From contig JALNQF010000412.1 of the NCBI GenBank assembly GCA_028456385.1, forward strand, positions 1 to 32,915: 32,915 nucleotides of DNA, read 5' to 3'. The notes beneath the pieces were generated by a model. It saw only the letters and a list, made by a program, of their open reading frames with translations, did no database searches and was not told the DNA's origin. This stretch comes from Ophiosphaerella korrae. Its lineage: Eukaryota > Ascomycota > Dothideomycetes > Pleosporales > Phaeosphaeriaceae. This document shows, one piece after another, positions 21,116 through 31,035 of this stretch (positions are counted from its first letter, which is position 1; the number at the start of each line of letters is the position of its first letter). The translations under genes and the position numbers were made by a program.

Positions 21116-22846
21116 ATGCAATTCTCAGGAGGTACCTCAGAGGATAACCTCTTTAGCTACAAAGCGCTGCGCTGGCTTTGGAATGAGCCAGAACAACTTC
21201 AACGTCGCTACTTACAATTCGATCTAACGGCACTAATCCGAGCTACTGAAGATGCGGCGGGCACTGGCGCGAGCTGTGTAGAGGTTACAAAGCTATCTGA
21301 AGGAAATTTCAACAAGACCTTTCTATTGACGATGCATGACGAACGTCAGCTTATTGCCCGGCTTCCAAATCCCAATGCGGGTCGCCCACACTATACTACT
21401 GCTTCAGAGGTGACAACTATGGATTACGTACAACCCCCCCTCCTTTAACATTGAACAATTACTAAGACTAAACACTGATATATTGCATAGGTAAGAGATC
21501 GACTCCAGGTTCCTGTCCCAAAAGTTCTAGCATACAGCACACAAGCAGGCACTAACGGCATTGGGGCTGAGTACATTATTATGGAGAAGTGTCCCGGCAT
21601 TGAACTTGGTTACCTATGGGATAACATGACAGCAAGACAGAAGATTGATATTGTAGGGCAGCTGGCAATTTTCTCAGCACGAATGTCAAAGGCTCGCTTC
21701 CCCTACTTTGGTTCGCTATACTATGCAAGAGATATTCCTGATATCAAGGGCACAGAAGTTGACAACACGTTTAGTGTTGGTCCAACTACAAGTCGCACTT
21801 GGTTTGATGATAAGAGAGGAGAGGTTGATGTTTATCGTGGTCCATGTAAGGTTCTCGCGCACAGTATTGGTGTTAGTATTAAGCTAATATTGCACTACCT
21901 AGGGACATCAGCGAAAGATGTATTAACTGCTATTATGGAGCGGGAAATAGCATGCCTCAACGCATTCCCTGAGTTTCCAAGGGTTCGTCAGCAAGGCATA
22001 TTTAATGGACCAGGGGGATTTCATCCCTCAAAAGCATCCAAAATGGCGGTTATTCAGGATTACAGCCGCGTGCTCCCTTATATCGTGCCAAAGGATAATG
22101 CGTACACTGCGTCCATACTTTGGCATAACGACTTACATCCCTACAATATCTTTGTTGATAAGGATCACCCTACAGAGATAACAGGTATTATTGACTGGCA
22201 AGGCATCCATCTTAGTCCCGCATTGCTGCATGTTCATTATCCTTCTTTGATCGAGTATGATGGACCAATACTAGATGGCCTAGAATTGCCTCAATTACCT
22301 TCCAACTTTGCAGATTTAGATCCAGTCGCAAAAGAAAATGCAAAAACTCTACATACAGCCCAATCAATCTGGGGGCTTTATCAGATACACGTTGGCCAAC
22401 AGGACCCAGATTTGCTACGCATACTTCGCTACCGCGATACTCTTCCTTGTCAAATCATGACCCTAATTGGTTCTATCTTCAATGACGGTGAAGTCTACGT
22501 TCAGAGTTTATTATCGCAGCTCGCAGAACCAGAGACATGGAAGAAGATAATTAGGACTAGTGGCCAGGAAACTGTAGGAGTGCCTTGCCCTCTCGTCTAC
22601 TCAGATGACGAACTTTCGAAGCAGAAAGACGAGTTGGTTAGGTGGGAAAAGGACATTGAGCGGAAGGCGCGAGTGCTTGAAGAGGTTGGTACATTCACAG
22701 GTTGGGATGGAGCGGTTTCGCCGGAAGAGTACAGCATCCTTTCCGAGAAATTAGAAAAATCCAGGGAGAGGTTTCTAGATGCCGAATCAAAAACCTCCGA
22801 GGAGAGAGAGCAATGGGCGAAAGCTTGGCCGTTTAAAGATGGATGA
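21116..22846 (+). CDS. AIM9-like phosphotransferase (APH/kinase-like fold)
   Basis: Two exons, 21116-21427 and 21491-22846, around a 63-nt intron (GTACAA...TTGCATAG, branch ACTAAGAC). The product is 555 residues. It opens with the family N-terminus (FSYKALRWLWNEPEQLQRRY), has a nucleotide-binding region (KLSEGNFNKTFLL, RLPNPNAG, TTASEVTTMDY), the catalytic HNDLHPYN (316-323) and the metal-binding IIDWQ (D339), followed by an acidic helical C-terminus. This is the aminoglycoside-phosphotransferase superfamily as found in fungal Altered Inheritance of Mitochondria protein 9; substrate unknown. Typical members carry a mitochondrial presequence. Here the first Met lies close to the conserved block and no clear presequence is seen, so a shorter or alternative 5' exon is possible. 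No lesion found. Confidence 0.9.
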
Positions 22847-22906
22847 AATTTGATACTCCTAACAGCTCAAAACTTCAATTGCTACCTAGAGTCGCTTCAG
22901 CGAATC

Positions 22907-23340
22907 TGTCAGATTTGATGGTCACTGATTGATGATGTGAAGTATTGATTCGAGTTGAATTTACTGATTGAGTAGATTGATTGTTCTGAGTGACTGATTC
23001 ACCGTTCTCTACTGCTCTGCCCTCTGGTGTCTACATATACGTCTCGAGTTGAAACCTAGTGAGTTTCACAGCTCAGTAGCGTATCGGCCCTACGTATTCC
23101 GGTCATGGTACCCATGCGCGCGTGCGCCCAATCAATCGCCATCTCGACTGAAGATTGACGCAGTTCCTCAGTTAGCACTGGTGAGTTGATGCGCGGTGGT
23201 TGAGCTGATGCGTCGTCGGCTCGCTTAGCCCGTGGCGCACGTGCGCGCGCGTGCTCAATCGATCGCGATCTCGCGAGCTAGCTCAGCTGGCAGCGTCACC
23301 TGAATCGATTCGTGAGCTGGCTCGTAGGCCGGCTCATCCC
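22907..23340 (-). repeat. LTR, TGTCAGAT family (copy G), 5'-truncated
   Basis: It starts on the plus strand with TGTCAGATTTGATGGTCAC, matching the reverse complement of the 3' end of copy E. It contains GCGCAT/GTTGAG repeat remnants and GTGAGCTGG-type sequence. The sense 5' end is lost near 23340. It begins 60 bp after the stop of the AIM9-like gene, in antisense orientation to it. Confidence 0.7.
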
Positions 23341-23344
23341 TTGT

Positions 23345-23520
23345 TAGAGGTAGATATTGTAGCTTTTAGAAAAGCCTTATTTTAGATTGATCACGTATGA
23401 CCTGAGTAAACTTGGGTAAAGATTAATTGAATAAAGTGATTGATTTGAGTAACTGATTGAATTCTCTGATCTGTCCTTCTCGGCCCTATCTGCTAGTATT
23501 GCGGAGCAAAAGGCAGAGTC
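23345..23520 (-). repeat. LTR fragment (copy H)
   Basis: AGAAAAGCCTTATTTTAGAT and TGATCACGTATGAC match the reverse complement of the 3' part of copy A. Only about 175 bp remain, immediately next to copy G. Confidence 0.6.
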
Positions 23521-24027
23521 CGAACTCTAACATTCTACTCACTTGAACGGTGTTTGTACCACGACACATCTCCTAGATACCGGGCAAGGTATATTGCTGA
23601 TGACCCCTTCGGCACTCCAAAGGAGCACCCTTACGGCACTCTAGCATAGCTCTATAGCGCGTGCTCTTCTCGCACGGCTCTCTAGCATGGCTCTATCGGC
23701 ACGGTTTGCGGCGCCTTGAGACTTTTTGCCGAGGTGCGCACGCAGTGGCGCAGCTCGCTTATAGTTACCCTCCCTAGTACTCAACCGTTTATTTGATGCT
23801 TGTGCGCAATAAGCAACTACCGGGCTCATAACTGTAATGGAAAATAGAAGCGTGAGATCTTTGTGAGAATGAGAAGTTGATCAGACTACTGGCTAAGTGT
23901 AAATCTATGTACAATCAGATCTATACACTCGAGGATCGGTGAGACTGATGATCCGGTGCCCGATTACCTCGACATGCCATTTCAGGATTGTGTGATCCTC
24001 TTCTGGGCACTGTTTTCCGCAACAGCT
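23521..24027. other. non-coding between LTRs
   Basis: It holds a degenerate repeat of TCTAGCATAGCTCTAT / TCTAGCATGGCTCTAT (about 23640-23695). No gene. The right part may be the eroded 3' end of copy D. Confidence 0.4.
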
Positions 24028-24704
24028 AGTCTACATATCCCCTTCCTCCGCGGTTACAACTCGGTGGTGGAGAGCTGCTATCTTGAATTTCGTAGTTGAC
24101 TAGTGTATCAGCTCTACGCAGTTAGCTCATAACGTGATGAGCTATCGTGCCGATGATATCTAGACTAGGCCAGACCTTAATTCTCAGTTGGCGCTGGTGC
24201 GGAGATGCGCAGTGGTTGAGTTGATGCGCAGTAGTTGAGTTGATGCGCGGTAGCTGAGACGATGCGCAGTAGTTGAGATGATGCGCAGTAGTTGAGATGA
24301 TGCGCAGTAGTTGAGATGATGCGCAGTAGTTGAGGTGATGCGCAGTCTCGATTCTTATCTGAATCTCACATGCTCGCTTAGATGCTCAACGTTAGTTCTA
24401 GCGACGTCACAGCTGGCGCGGCTCGCCACGTCTTAGCTGACAATATCGGAGCCGGTGCTATGTGGTTGAGTTAGATGCAAACTAGTATCGCGCACTAGCA
24501 TCGTAGATCAATCGCCATCGCCGACCTCCAACGTCACCTGGAGCTCGCGAGCCAGCCGAGTGAGCCAACTCGCAAGCTCCATCCATGAGCTGAGTTAAGA
24601 TTGAGATCTCAGCTTCGGTGCAGTGTCGAGTGCGAGCACTCGTTGCGCTGGAGCTCTAGCAGCAGCTCGTAATCGTAGCGCTGGTACACGCACCTCATCT
24701 GACA
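24028..24704 (-). repeat. LTR, TGTCAGAT family (copy D)
   Basis: The sense 5' end is at 24704 (reverse of TGTCAGATGAGGTGCGTG). It shares with copy F the segments around CTGATACACTAGTCAAC and GAGATAGCAGCTCTCCACC. The sense 3' end is eroded. It carries an expanded 19-bp repeat (24204-24345). Confidence 0.7.
24204..24345. repeat. 19-bp tandem repeat inside LTR copy D
   Basis: Seven and a half units of GATGCGCAGTAGTTGAGAT (starts 24204, 24223, 24242, 24261, 24280, 24299, 24318, 24337). Units 4-6 are identical. Other copies (B, G, F) hold shorter or related GCGCAT/TTGAG units, so copy number varies between LTRs. Confidence 0.9.
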
Positions 24705-24848
24705 GATCTACATGAGGATGCTAAGGGGATACTAAAAGAAGGATACGATCCTCCGAGTCCAAAAAGCTCTATATAGCCTCCGGATCTTACCTCTCTTATA
24801 GTAGAGAGAGTTTACTACTACGCTTAACGCTATAGGTTTTTAAACAGT

Positions 24849-25312
24849 TGTCAGATGAGGTGCGTGTGCCAGCGCAACGACTACGAGCTGCTGCCAGTGC
24901 TCCAGCGCAATGATTACTCACGCTCAACCCTGTGCCAAGCCGAGATCGCAATCTCGACCCAGTTCTCGACTCAGCCCATAGGTAGAGCGTGCAAGTTAGC
25001 TCCCTCAGCTGGCTCATGAGCTTCAGATAACGTTGGAGATAGGCGATGGCGATCGATCTACGATGCTAGTGCACGACTAGGGCGATACTAGCCTCGCCCC
25101 TAACCCAACAACAAAATATCAGCTCAACGGCGGCGCATCCCTTGTACAGGAGAGCAATTCAACAAGGGCGGCCTTTGTGGCACGAGAGAAATCAAAGAAA
25201 CTCATAAAGGATATCAGAGGCAGCCAGAACGCAGATGAGAGACAGGGCAATCGATACACTCAATTTCTCACTCCAGTTCACATCTATCAATTTGTGACCC
25301 TCAAATCTGACA
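24849..25312 (+). mobile_element. complete solo LTR (copy E) with perfect target duplication
   Basis: 464 bp, TGTCAGATGAGG...AAATCTGACA. The exact 5-bp direct repeat ACAGT flanks it on both sides (24844-24848 and 25313-25317), the hallmark of LTR-retrotransposon integration followed by LTR-LTR recombination. It ends 48 bp before the stop codon of the minus-strand NLR and is oriented against it. Confidence 0.93.
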
Positions 25313-25360
25313 ACAGTACTGCACGAGCCGTGCTGTATAGTTAAAGACAGTATTATTCTC

Positions 25361-27947
25361 TTATACTATAGAGGTTTTTGAGATTTTAATACCAATCTTT
25401 GCTAGCCCACGTGCTAGCTTTGATGCCTTGACTGTGCGTATACGTACGCTACTATCTAGTATCTTAGTAGAACAAGTAGACTGACCCTGTTCTTTAGTTG
25501 CACGCTTTTTGACTGTAGTATAATGTTGGTAACACGCGCGGGTAGTTGGGTGATCCTTTCCAAGGACGGTGTAGTACGCAGCGCATGCTCTTTTGTATAG
25601 AGCAAGGGATTCGCTGTAGCAATGCTGATTTGCGAGGAGATAGGCGAGGCAGTATAGGCTCGTCAGCGTGTCTAGATGCTCAGACCCAAGCACCTTCTCC
25701 CTCGACGCTAGCGTCTGCCTGTTCATCGATTCTGCCTCCTCGTACTTGCCTTGGTTGTCCAGCACTGTTGCTAAGTTGTTCATGCTTATCAGCGTGTCTG
25801 GATGCTCAGGCCCGAGCACCTTCTCCCTCTGCGCCAGCGTCTGCCTGTTCATCGATTCCGCCTCTTTGTACTTGCCCTGCCTATTCAGCACTGTTGCCAA
25901 GTTGCTCATGCTCGTTAGCGTGTCTGGATGCTCAGGCCCGAGCACCTTCTCCCTCCGCGCCAGCGTCTGCCTGTTCATCGATTCCGCCTCCTCGTACTTG
26001 CCTTGGTTGTCCAGCACTGTTGCTAAGTTGTTCATGCTCGTTAGCGTGTCTGGATGCTCAGGCCCGAGCACCTTCTCCCTCTGCGCCAGCGTCTGCCTGT
26101 TCATCGATTCCGCCTCCTCGTACTTGCCTTGCCTGTCCAGCACTGTTGCCAAGTTGCTCATGCTCGTTAGCGTGTTTGGATGCTTAGGCCCGAGCACCTT
26201 CTCGCTCCGCGCTAGCTTCTGCCTGTTCACCGACTCCGCCTCCTTCCATCGGCCCCCAAGCTGCCTTGCTAATCCTACCATTCCCATGCTACTCAATGTT
26301 TCCGCATTCTCCTCGCCAAACACCTCTCTCCTCACCTCCATCGATATCACTGACATATGCTCTGCTTCGCCCGCTCTTCCTCTTTGCCACGCGTACCATG
26401 CCGCCTTGTACAGTAACAGCGCCCACTGCTTGAGTGACTCCTTGCCTTTGGGCCGCTGTGCTAATGCCGCCTTCGCGTGTGGGAACAACGCCTGACATTT
26501 CTCCCAGTTCTCGTGTTGTCCTGTAGGCAACTCCGCACAAAGGTTGGAGATGAACTGCTCCCTCCATTTGTTAACTTGGCCCTGGTTTTCCAGCCACTTG
26601 CGCGTAGCTAGCTGTACTAGGCTGTGCATCTCAAACACGTTTGCATCTCTAGTAACCGTGATGAATGAGTAGTCTCGTAGTGTAAGGACATCATCCTCAA
26701 ACCTATCGTTGATGCTAACAGCTGATACGCGTTCGTTGGCTGTGCCGCTCTGGCTGCGGAGCAGAGCTTCATGAATTCCCTGTCGGTCAAAAAAGCTCAT
26801 CAGCGACAGCAGATCTGCTGCTGACTGTCGTTTGCTTCGTATGTAATCAAACGATATCTGCCACGTTATGAGGACAGAGTTGCTGGCTGCTTCGTCTCGG
26901 CGAAGATGGCCGGCCTCCTGGTTTAGCAGGCTCGTCTTTCTGCTGTCGCTCTGGAGGTACTCCTCGAGGTACTGCCGCACTGAGCATCGCGGCGCTCGTT
27001 CCCGAATATATGCCGCTGCCTGCACAAGGGCGAGCGGCATGTACTCTAGCGCCGTTGCTAGCTTGGTTATACCATCATCTCTGTTACCCTCATTTCCCAG
27101 CTTCTTGTGAAGGAGAGCGTGCGCAGCGGCATGGTCCATCGGCTCGATGGGTATAATATTGCTGTCTTCCACGACCTGCACTGCCGCACGCTTTGTCCGG
27201 CTGGTCACAAGGACTGAGCCGTACCTGCTTGGAGGCAGGTATCTCGACAGGTGCCGCTGGAGGCCACTACTGCTGTTGCTACTATTGCTGCCGTCGTCTG
27301 CCTGCGATTTCAGGCTGTTGCTTGGTTGCGGAGAAAGAACAGCAGCATCGTCGGCGTTGTCGAGGACTAAGAGCCATGGTCCGTTCTTCTCGTTGCGGAG
27401 CCAGTCGTGAACTAGCTTAAATACATCCGCCTGTGGGTCCTGCCGCCCGCGAGCCTTGACATGCTCGGCTATCTCGCGGAAGCTCTGCTCTAGCCGAGCC
27501 GTGCTACTGGCGTGCGCCCAGAACACCCACGTCTCTGGCGACTGCTCAGCGGTGCGATAGCAGTGCTCGATGGCCAGCTGCGACTTTCTGTTCCTGCGTC
27601 AGATGCGAGCATGAACCTAGGGTTTACTTCCTGCTTACCCCACACCGCCTAGGCCTACTAACGCTATCCGCGATGCCGGTGCGGAGCATTTCTCGCGTAT
27701 CTGATCTAGCAGCGCCCCTCGCTTGACGAAGTCAGAGTCGCGGGGAAAGGGTATCACGATAGACGGGCGAGGTGGGGTCTCTGGCCGTTCTAGGTGGGGC
27801 CACTGTTAGCGCTTGCTTGAACCCTGCTACGGGTTTTCCTGCACGCGGCTTACCAGGGGGAAGGTGGAACGTGGCGCTGACCGGGCCGTTGATGATGCCA
27901 GCCTGGAAACTACGGTTCGCATCGCCGAAGGAGATTGCAGAGACCAT
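25361..27947 (-). CDS. NLR: short N-terminal motif, NB-ARC NTPase, TPR sensor
   Basis: Three exons, 27947-27854, 27789-27639 and 27587-25361, give 823 residues. Introns are 64 nt (27790-27853) and 51 nt (27588-27638); both splices restore family sequence (HLPPERPETPP; GLGGVGKSQL). The second falls inside the P-loop codons. N-terminus 1-30: FGDANRSFQAGIINGPVS, a short Gly/Asn-rich motif resembling fungal sigma-type amyloid-signalling motifs. NB-ARC: Walker A 77-84, Walker B LLVLDNADD (D158), sensor VTSRTKR at about 205, MPLAL at about 260, MHD-like EMHSLVQ at about 407. The C-terminal half has kinesin-light-chain-type TPRs of 42 residues, four nearly identical, then a basic tail. Such proteins act as STAND ATPases in fungal non-self recognition and cell death; the ligand is unknown. 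No lesion is seen. Confidence 0.9.
25667..26296. repeat. 126-bp tandem repeat encoding TPRs
   Basis: Five 126-bp units start at 25667, 25793, 25919, 26045 and 26171. The first four are very similar and the fifth diverges in its second half. In protein order the well-conserved repeats alternate between two types (SMSNLATVL with D/NRQGKY, and SMNNLATVL with DNQGKY), so the larger period is 252 bp. Confidence 0.9.
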
Positions 27948-28818
27948 AATGCTGCTACAGCAGAGTATACGCAAGATGAAGTGTCTGTGATGAAGTTTGC
28001 GGAGTCCGCAGCGGGGGGCCAGGTGGGCCATAGCCCGCATTCTCGGGCAAGGCTGAAGGCTGGAGGCCGCCGCCGCCAAGCACGAGTCTGGCCATGGGCC
28101 GCTCGCCCCGCCGCAGCCTTGTTTGCATCAGCAGAGTGGCATTGTTCACATGGCTGAAATTTATGTGGCAGGAATCCCTGGCAGTCGTGATCAGGCTGAC
28201 CAAAGCTGAACACAAAGCTGAACAACAAACCGGCGCTGTCGCCTAATTCAGGCTGGCTATTGTCGTGCCTGGTATCTATGCTGCTGTTTCCTGACGAATA
28301 TTGTGGAATTGCATTGAACTAGCTAATTACATAGGGCTGACCCTAGTACCGCTCAGGAATGTAAACAATCGACGTCTAGTCCTGCCTCGTCACCGCCGGC
28401 CACTGCCATCTCTGATGGGATTGCTCCTTTCAACAAAAGTAAGGCCTCCGCTTCCAAGGCCACGAAGGCGACAACAAGATTGGTAATTTTGCTAGAGACA
28501 GCGCTAGATAGGTAGAGGAAGACGCTCTAGCATGCACCTGTGATTTTCTCGCTACGTGGCCGACGCCACTTATTTCCATGGCTGGGTGACATGCCGCCTC
28601 CACCTGGACCGAGCTCCAAGCGCTGCCAAGCTAAATAGAAGCAAAACAAACAAGATGCGCCTGGTCTCGCACAACCTTCGCATCCACCCATTATGAGCAG
28701 CATCTAGCCTCAGCCATTTAGCTAGCGCCTGTTCCCTGGTTCACTATCTGCCATCGCTCCGAAACGCGCCGAGACAGCTACTGTCAACGAACCCGCTGAG
28801 ACATCCTACATCATCGCC
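27948..28818. other. divergent intergenic region, NLR and kinase-like gene
   Basis: It separates the NLR start (27947, minus) from the kinase-like pseudogene start (28819, plus), so both promoters should lie here. Short open frames on both strands are without recognisable content. The stretch 28370-28490 looks faintly coding (repeated CCG/CGC codons) but is broken by stops. Confidence 0.4.
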
Positions 28819-29458
28819 ATGGCCGAACAGTCACCTGATTACAAGAAGCTGTTTCTCGAAGAACAACGCAGGCGCGAAGCTGCGGAGCAGGCGCAGGAAA
28901 GGGCCGAACAGAAAACGCGCAAGACTACTCTTCCTGAATTCCTCGACGCCTGCCACACTCATCTACACTCCGGTCTCACTGTCCAGACCGACGCGACCTT
29001 GTCGACGCGGGGCGACCCTGCGAATGCGACCAACAAGCTTCGACCCGAAAATCTCGTTCCGTGGGAGGACTTCCCGGCACAGCAGGCAGCCATCTGAGAC
29101 GTGCTTATGGCATCTGACTTTGCTTCGGAGCGACACTTCACATCGCTGCACACGTTGGAAGAATCTGGGCAAGCGATCCTGCGCAAGATGATGAGTTCTG
29201 AACTAAGCCATCCACAATCTTGGAGTCTTGCACAAGGACCTCGAACCCCGCAACATACTGTGGAATGAGGAGACTGGCCGGATCATGGTGATTGATTTCG
29301 AGCCGGCAAAGGTCGTCAAGCCGCGCACCGTACTTGGTGTCATCTCGCCGAATCGGAAGAAGAGAGATTTTGCGGCAAGCATGGCTAAGCAGGGGGTGGA
29401 CCATGTATTTGTGCGGGAAAGACGGCGAGCCGCTACTGAATTGAGGGGATTGGTATAG
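28819..29458 (+). pseudogene. kinase-like protein with internal deletion
   Basis: The first 92 codons (MAEQSPDYKKLFLEEQRRRE, then a charged coiled coil, LPEFLDACHTHLHSGLTVQ, GDPANATNKLRPE) are the N-terminus of a large fungal protein family with a C-terminal kinase-like domain, usually several hundred residues longer. An in-frame TGA at 29095-29097 replaces an expected Trp. The frame then goes on (DVLMASDFASERHFTSL) to about 29207, where it jumps into the far C-terminus: AIHNLGVLHKDLEPRNILWN (catalytic HxDxxxxN) and MVIDFEPAKV, ending at TAG 29456-29458 after VISPNRKKRDF. The middle of the protein, including the nucleotide-binding lobe, is missing. It must be non-functional as a kinase. Confidence 0.75.
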
Positions 29459-29744
29459 CTAGCATTTTCTTACCCGGGCTTGTGTAATTATATCCTCATT
29501 CTCGAGCATGTTGAATGATACATTTCATGGTCCCTCTAGATCCTTCCATTCATCCTGACCTGCTAGCTATCAAGAGGGTAGCACCGCCCGCGCGACGATG
29601 TAATGGGTGGGGTAAAGAGGCGCGACCCCGCGCGGAGAGGCTGACCTAGAATAACGTCAGCACTCACCCTCGGCACCTTGCGATGATTCCTTTCTCAGTA
29701 TCTTCGTGCTATTTCGTTGCCAAAATTCCAAACAGGTAAAGTTC

Positions 29745-30298
29745 TCAGCTAGATTCAACTTGCGCTGCATCTTTAACGGCGTGGAACTTTGAATGGACGT
29801 TGGGCGATGTAAAACCATCCTTCATTACCATCTGAACAATATTGTCCACATTAACTCTAGATCCGACAAAGCAAGTCCCATGCTGCTCACAGGCTGCGTG
29901 GATAATCGTTGCAGTATAGCTTACTACCTTTCCCTTCTCCCTGACGATGACAGGGCCAGGCTCCGCATAGATTTTACCCACCATACGTGAATGTAGTTCA
30001 TGAGAGTTTGCGTCTGCCTGACTCCAGCCTCAGACGAGCTAGCGAGGAAGCTAAGGCCCTCTATATCCACATTTGTGTGGCTCGCAATGTGCCTGACGAG
30101 GAAGATCTCGTAGTAGTCGCCGCGTGCTATGCGGTGAGAGTTTCTATGCCGATAGGAAGCGAGCAATTCTTCTATTAGATTCTCCCGGGGATCTAGGTTG
30201 AGGAGCGCCTCCAGAGAAAAAGCGGTACTGGGGTGAACAACGGCCTGGCTATCAACGTGCGGCGCTTGATACCCTAGAAGATCAAGTTGTAAGACGAC
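29745..30298 (-). pseudogene. unrecognised coding region with one frameshift
   Basis: From an acceptor-like GTTAG (about 30299) the minus strand reads ELVVLQLDLLGYQAPHVDSQ, FSLEALLNLDPRENLIEELL, RIARGDYYEIFLVRHIASH and SSEAGVRQTQTLMNYIH. A one-base shift near 29980 leads on to VGKIYAEPGPVIVREKGKVV and ACEQHGTCFVGSRVNVDNIV. The composition is that of a folded alpha/beta protein. I do not recognise the family. Earlier exons, if any, are not visible; the LTR at 30425 may have removed them. Confidence 0.5.
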
Positions 30299-30424
30299 TA
30301 ACTCCTAACTGTCGCCTTGTGCATCATGGCTTTCGTCTTGGACCTCTAGATCTCGCTCGTGCCAATAACGGGCGTTACAATCTTAGTAACGGCCGCGATT
30401 TATGCGCTCCCGTCCCAGTAAAGC

Positions 30425-31035
30425 TGTCAGATGAGGTGCGTGTGCCAGCGCGACGATTGCTCGCGCTCAACACTGCGCCAAGCTGAGATCGCAATCTCAA
30501 TTCGGCTCTTGCGAATTGGCTCACTCAGCTGGCTCACGGGCTTCAGGTGATGTTGGAGATCGGCGATGGCGATCGATCTGCGATGCTAGTGCGCTATACC
30601 AGCTTGCCTCTAACTTAGCTACATAGTACCGGCTCCGATATTGCCAGCTGAGACGCGGCGAGCCGCGCCAGCTGGGGCGTCGCTAGAATTGACGTTGGGC
30701 ACCTGAGCTAGCGTGTGAGATTCAGATGAAAATCGAGACTGCGCATCATCTCAACCACTGCGCATCTCCGCACCAGCGCCGGCTGGAGAATCAAGGTCTG
30801 GCCCAGTCCAGATACTATCGGTATGATAGCTCATCACGTCATGAACTGACTGCGTAGAGCTGATACACTAGTCAACCACGAAACTCGAGATAGCAGCTCT
30901 CCACCATCGAGTTGGAACTACAGAGGAAGGGGATATATAGACTGGTAGAAAAGGCCGAGAAGGAGAGATCAGAGATTTCAATCAGTTACTCAAATTAACA
31001 AAATCAATCACTTAATCTACTCAATTTACTCTAAG
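30425..31035 (+). repeat. LTR, TGTCAGAT family (copy F)
   Basis: It begins TGTCAGATGAGGTGCGTG, has a short GCGCATC repeat region (30735-30765), the segment shared with copy D, and GGGGATATATAGACTGG (TATA) at about 30940. The 3' end expected to read ATCTGACA is missing. Confidence 0.75.

Noticed and set aside
23641..23829. Minus-strand frame of 62 codons
   Set aside because: It lies in a degenerate local repeat between LTRs, is basic and Ala-rich, and shows no domain.
24204..24345. CRISPR-like array (regular short repeats)
   Set aside because: The units are contiguous without spacers and lie inside an LTR of a eukaryotic genome.
25546..26495. Two long plus-strand open frames rich in Ser/Cys/Pro repeats
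   Set aside because: They are antisense to the TPR array of the NLR; their repeats only mirror the 126-bp coding repeat.
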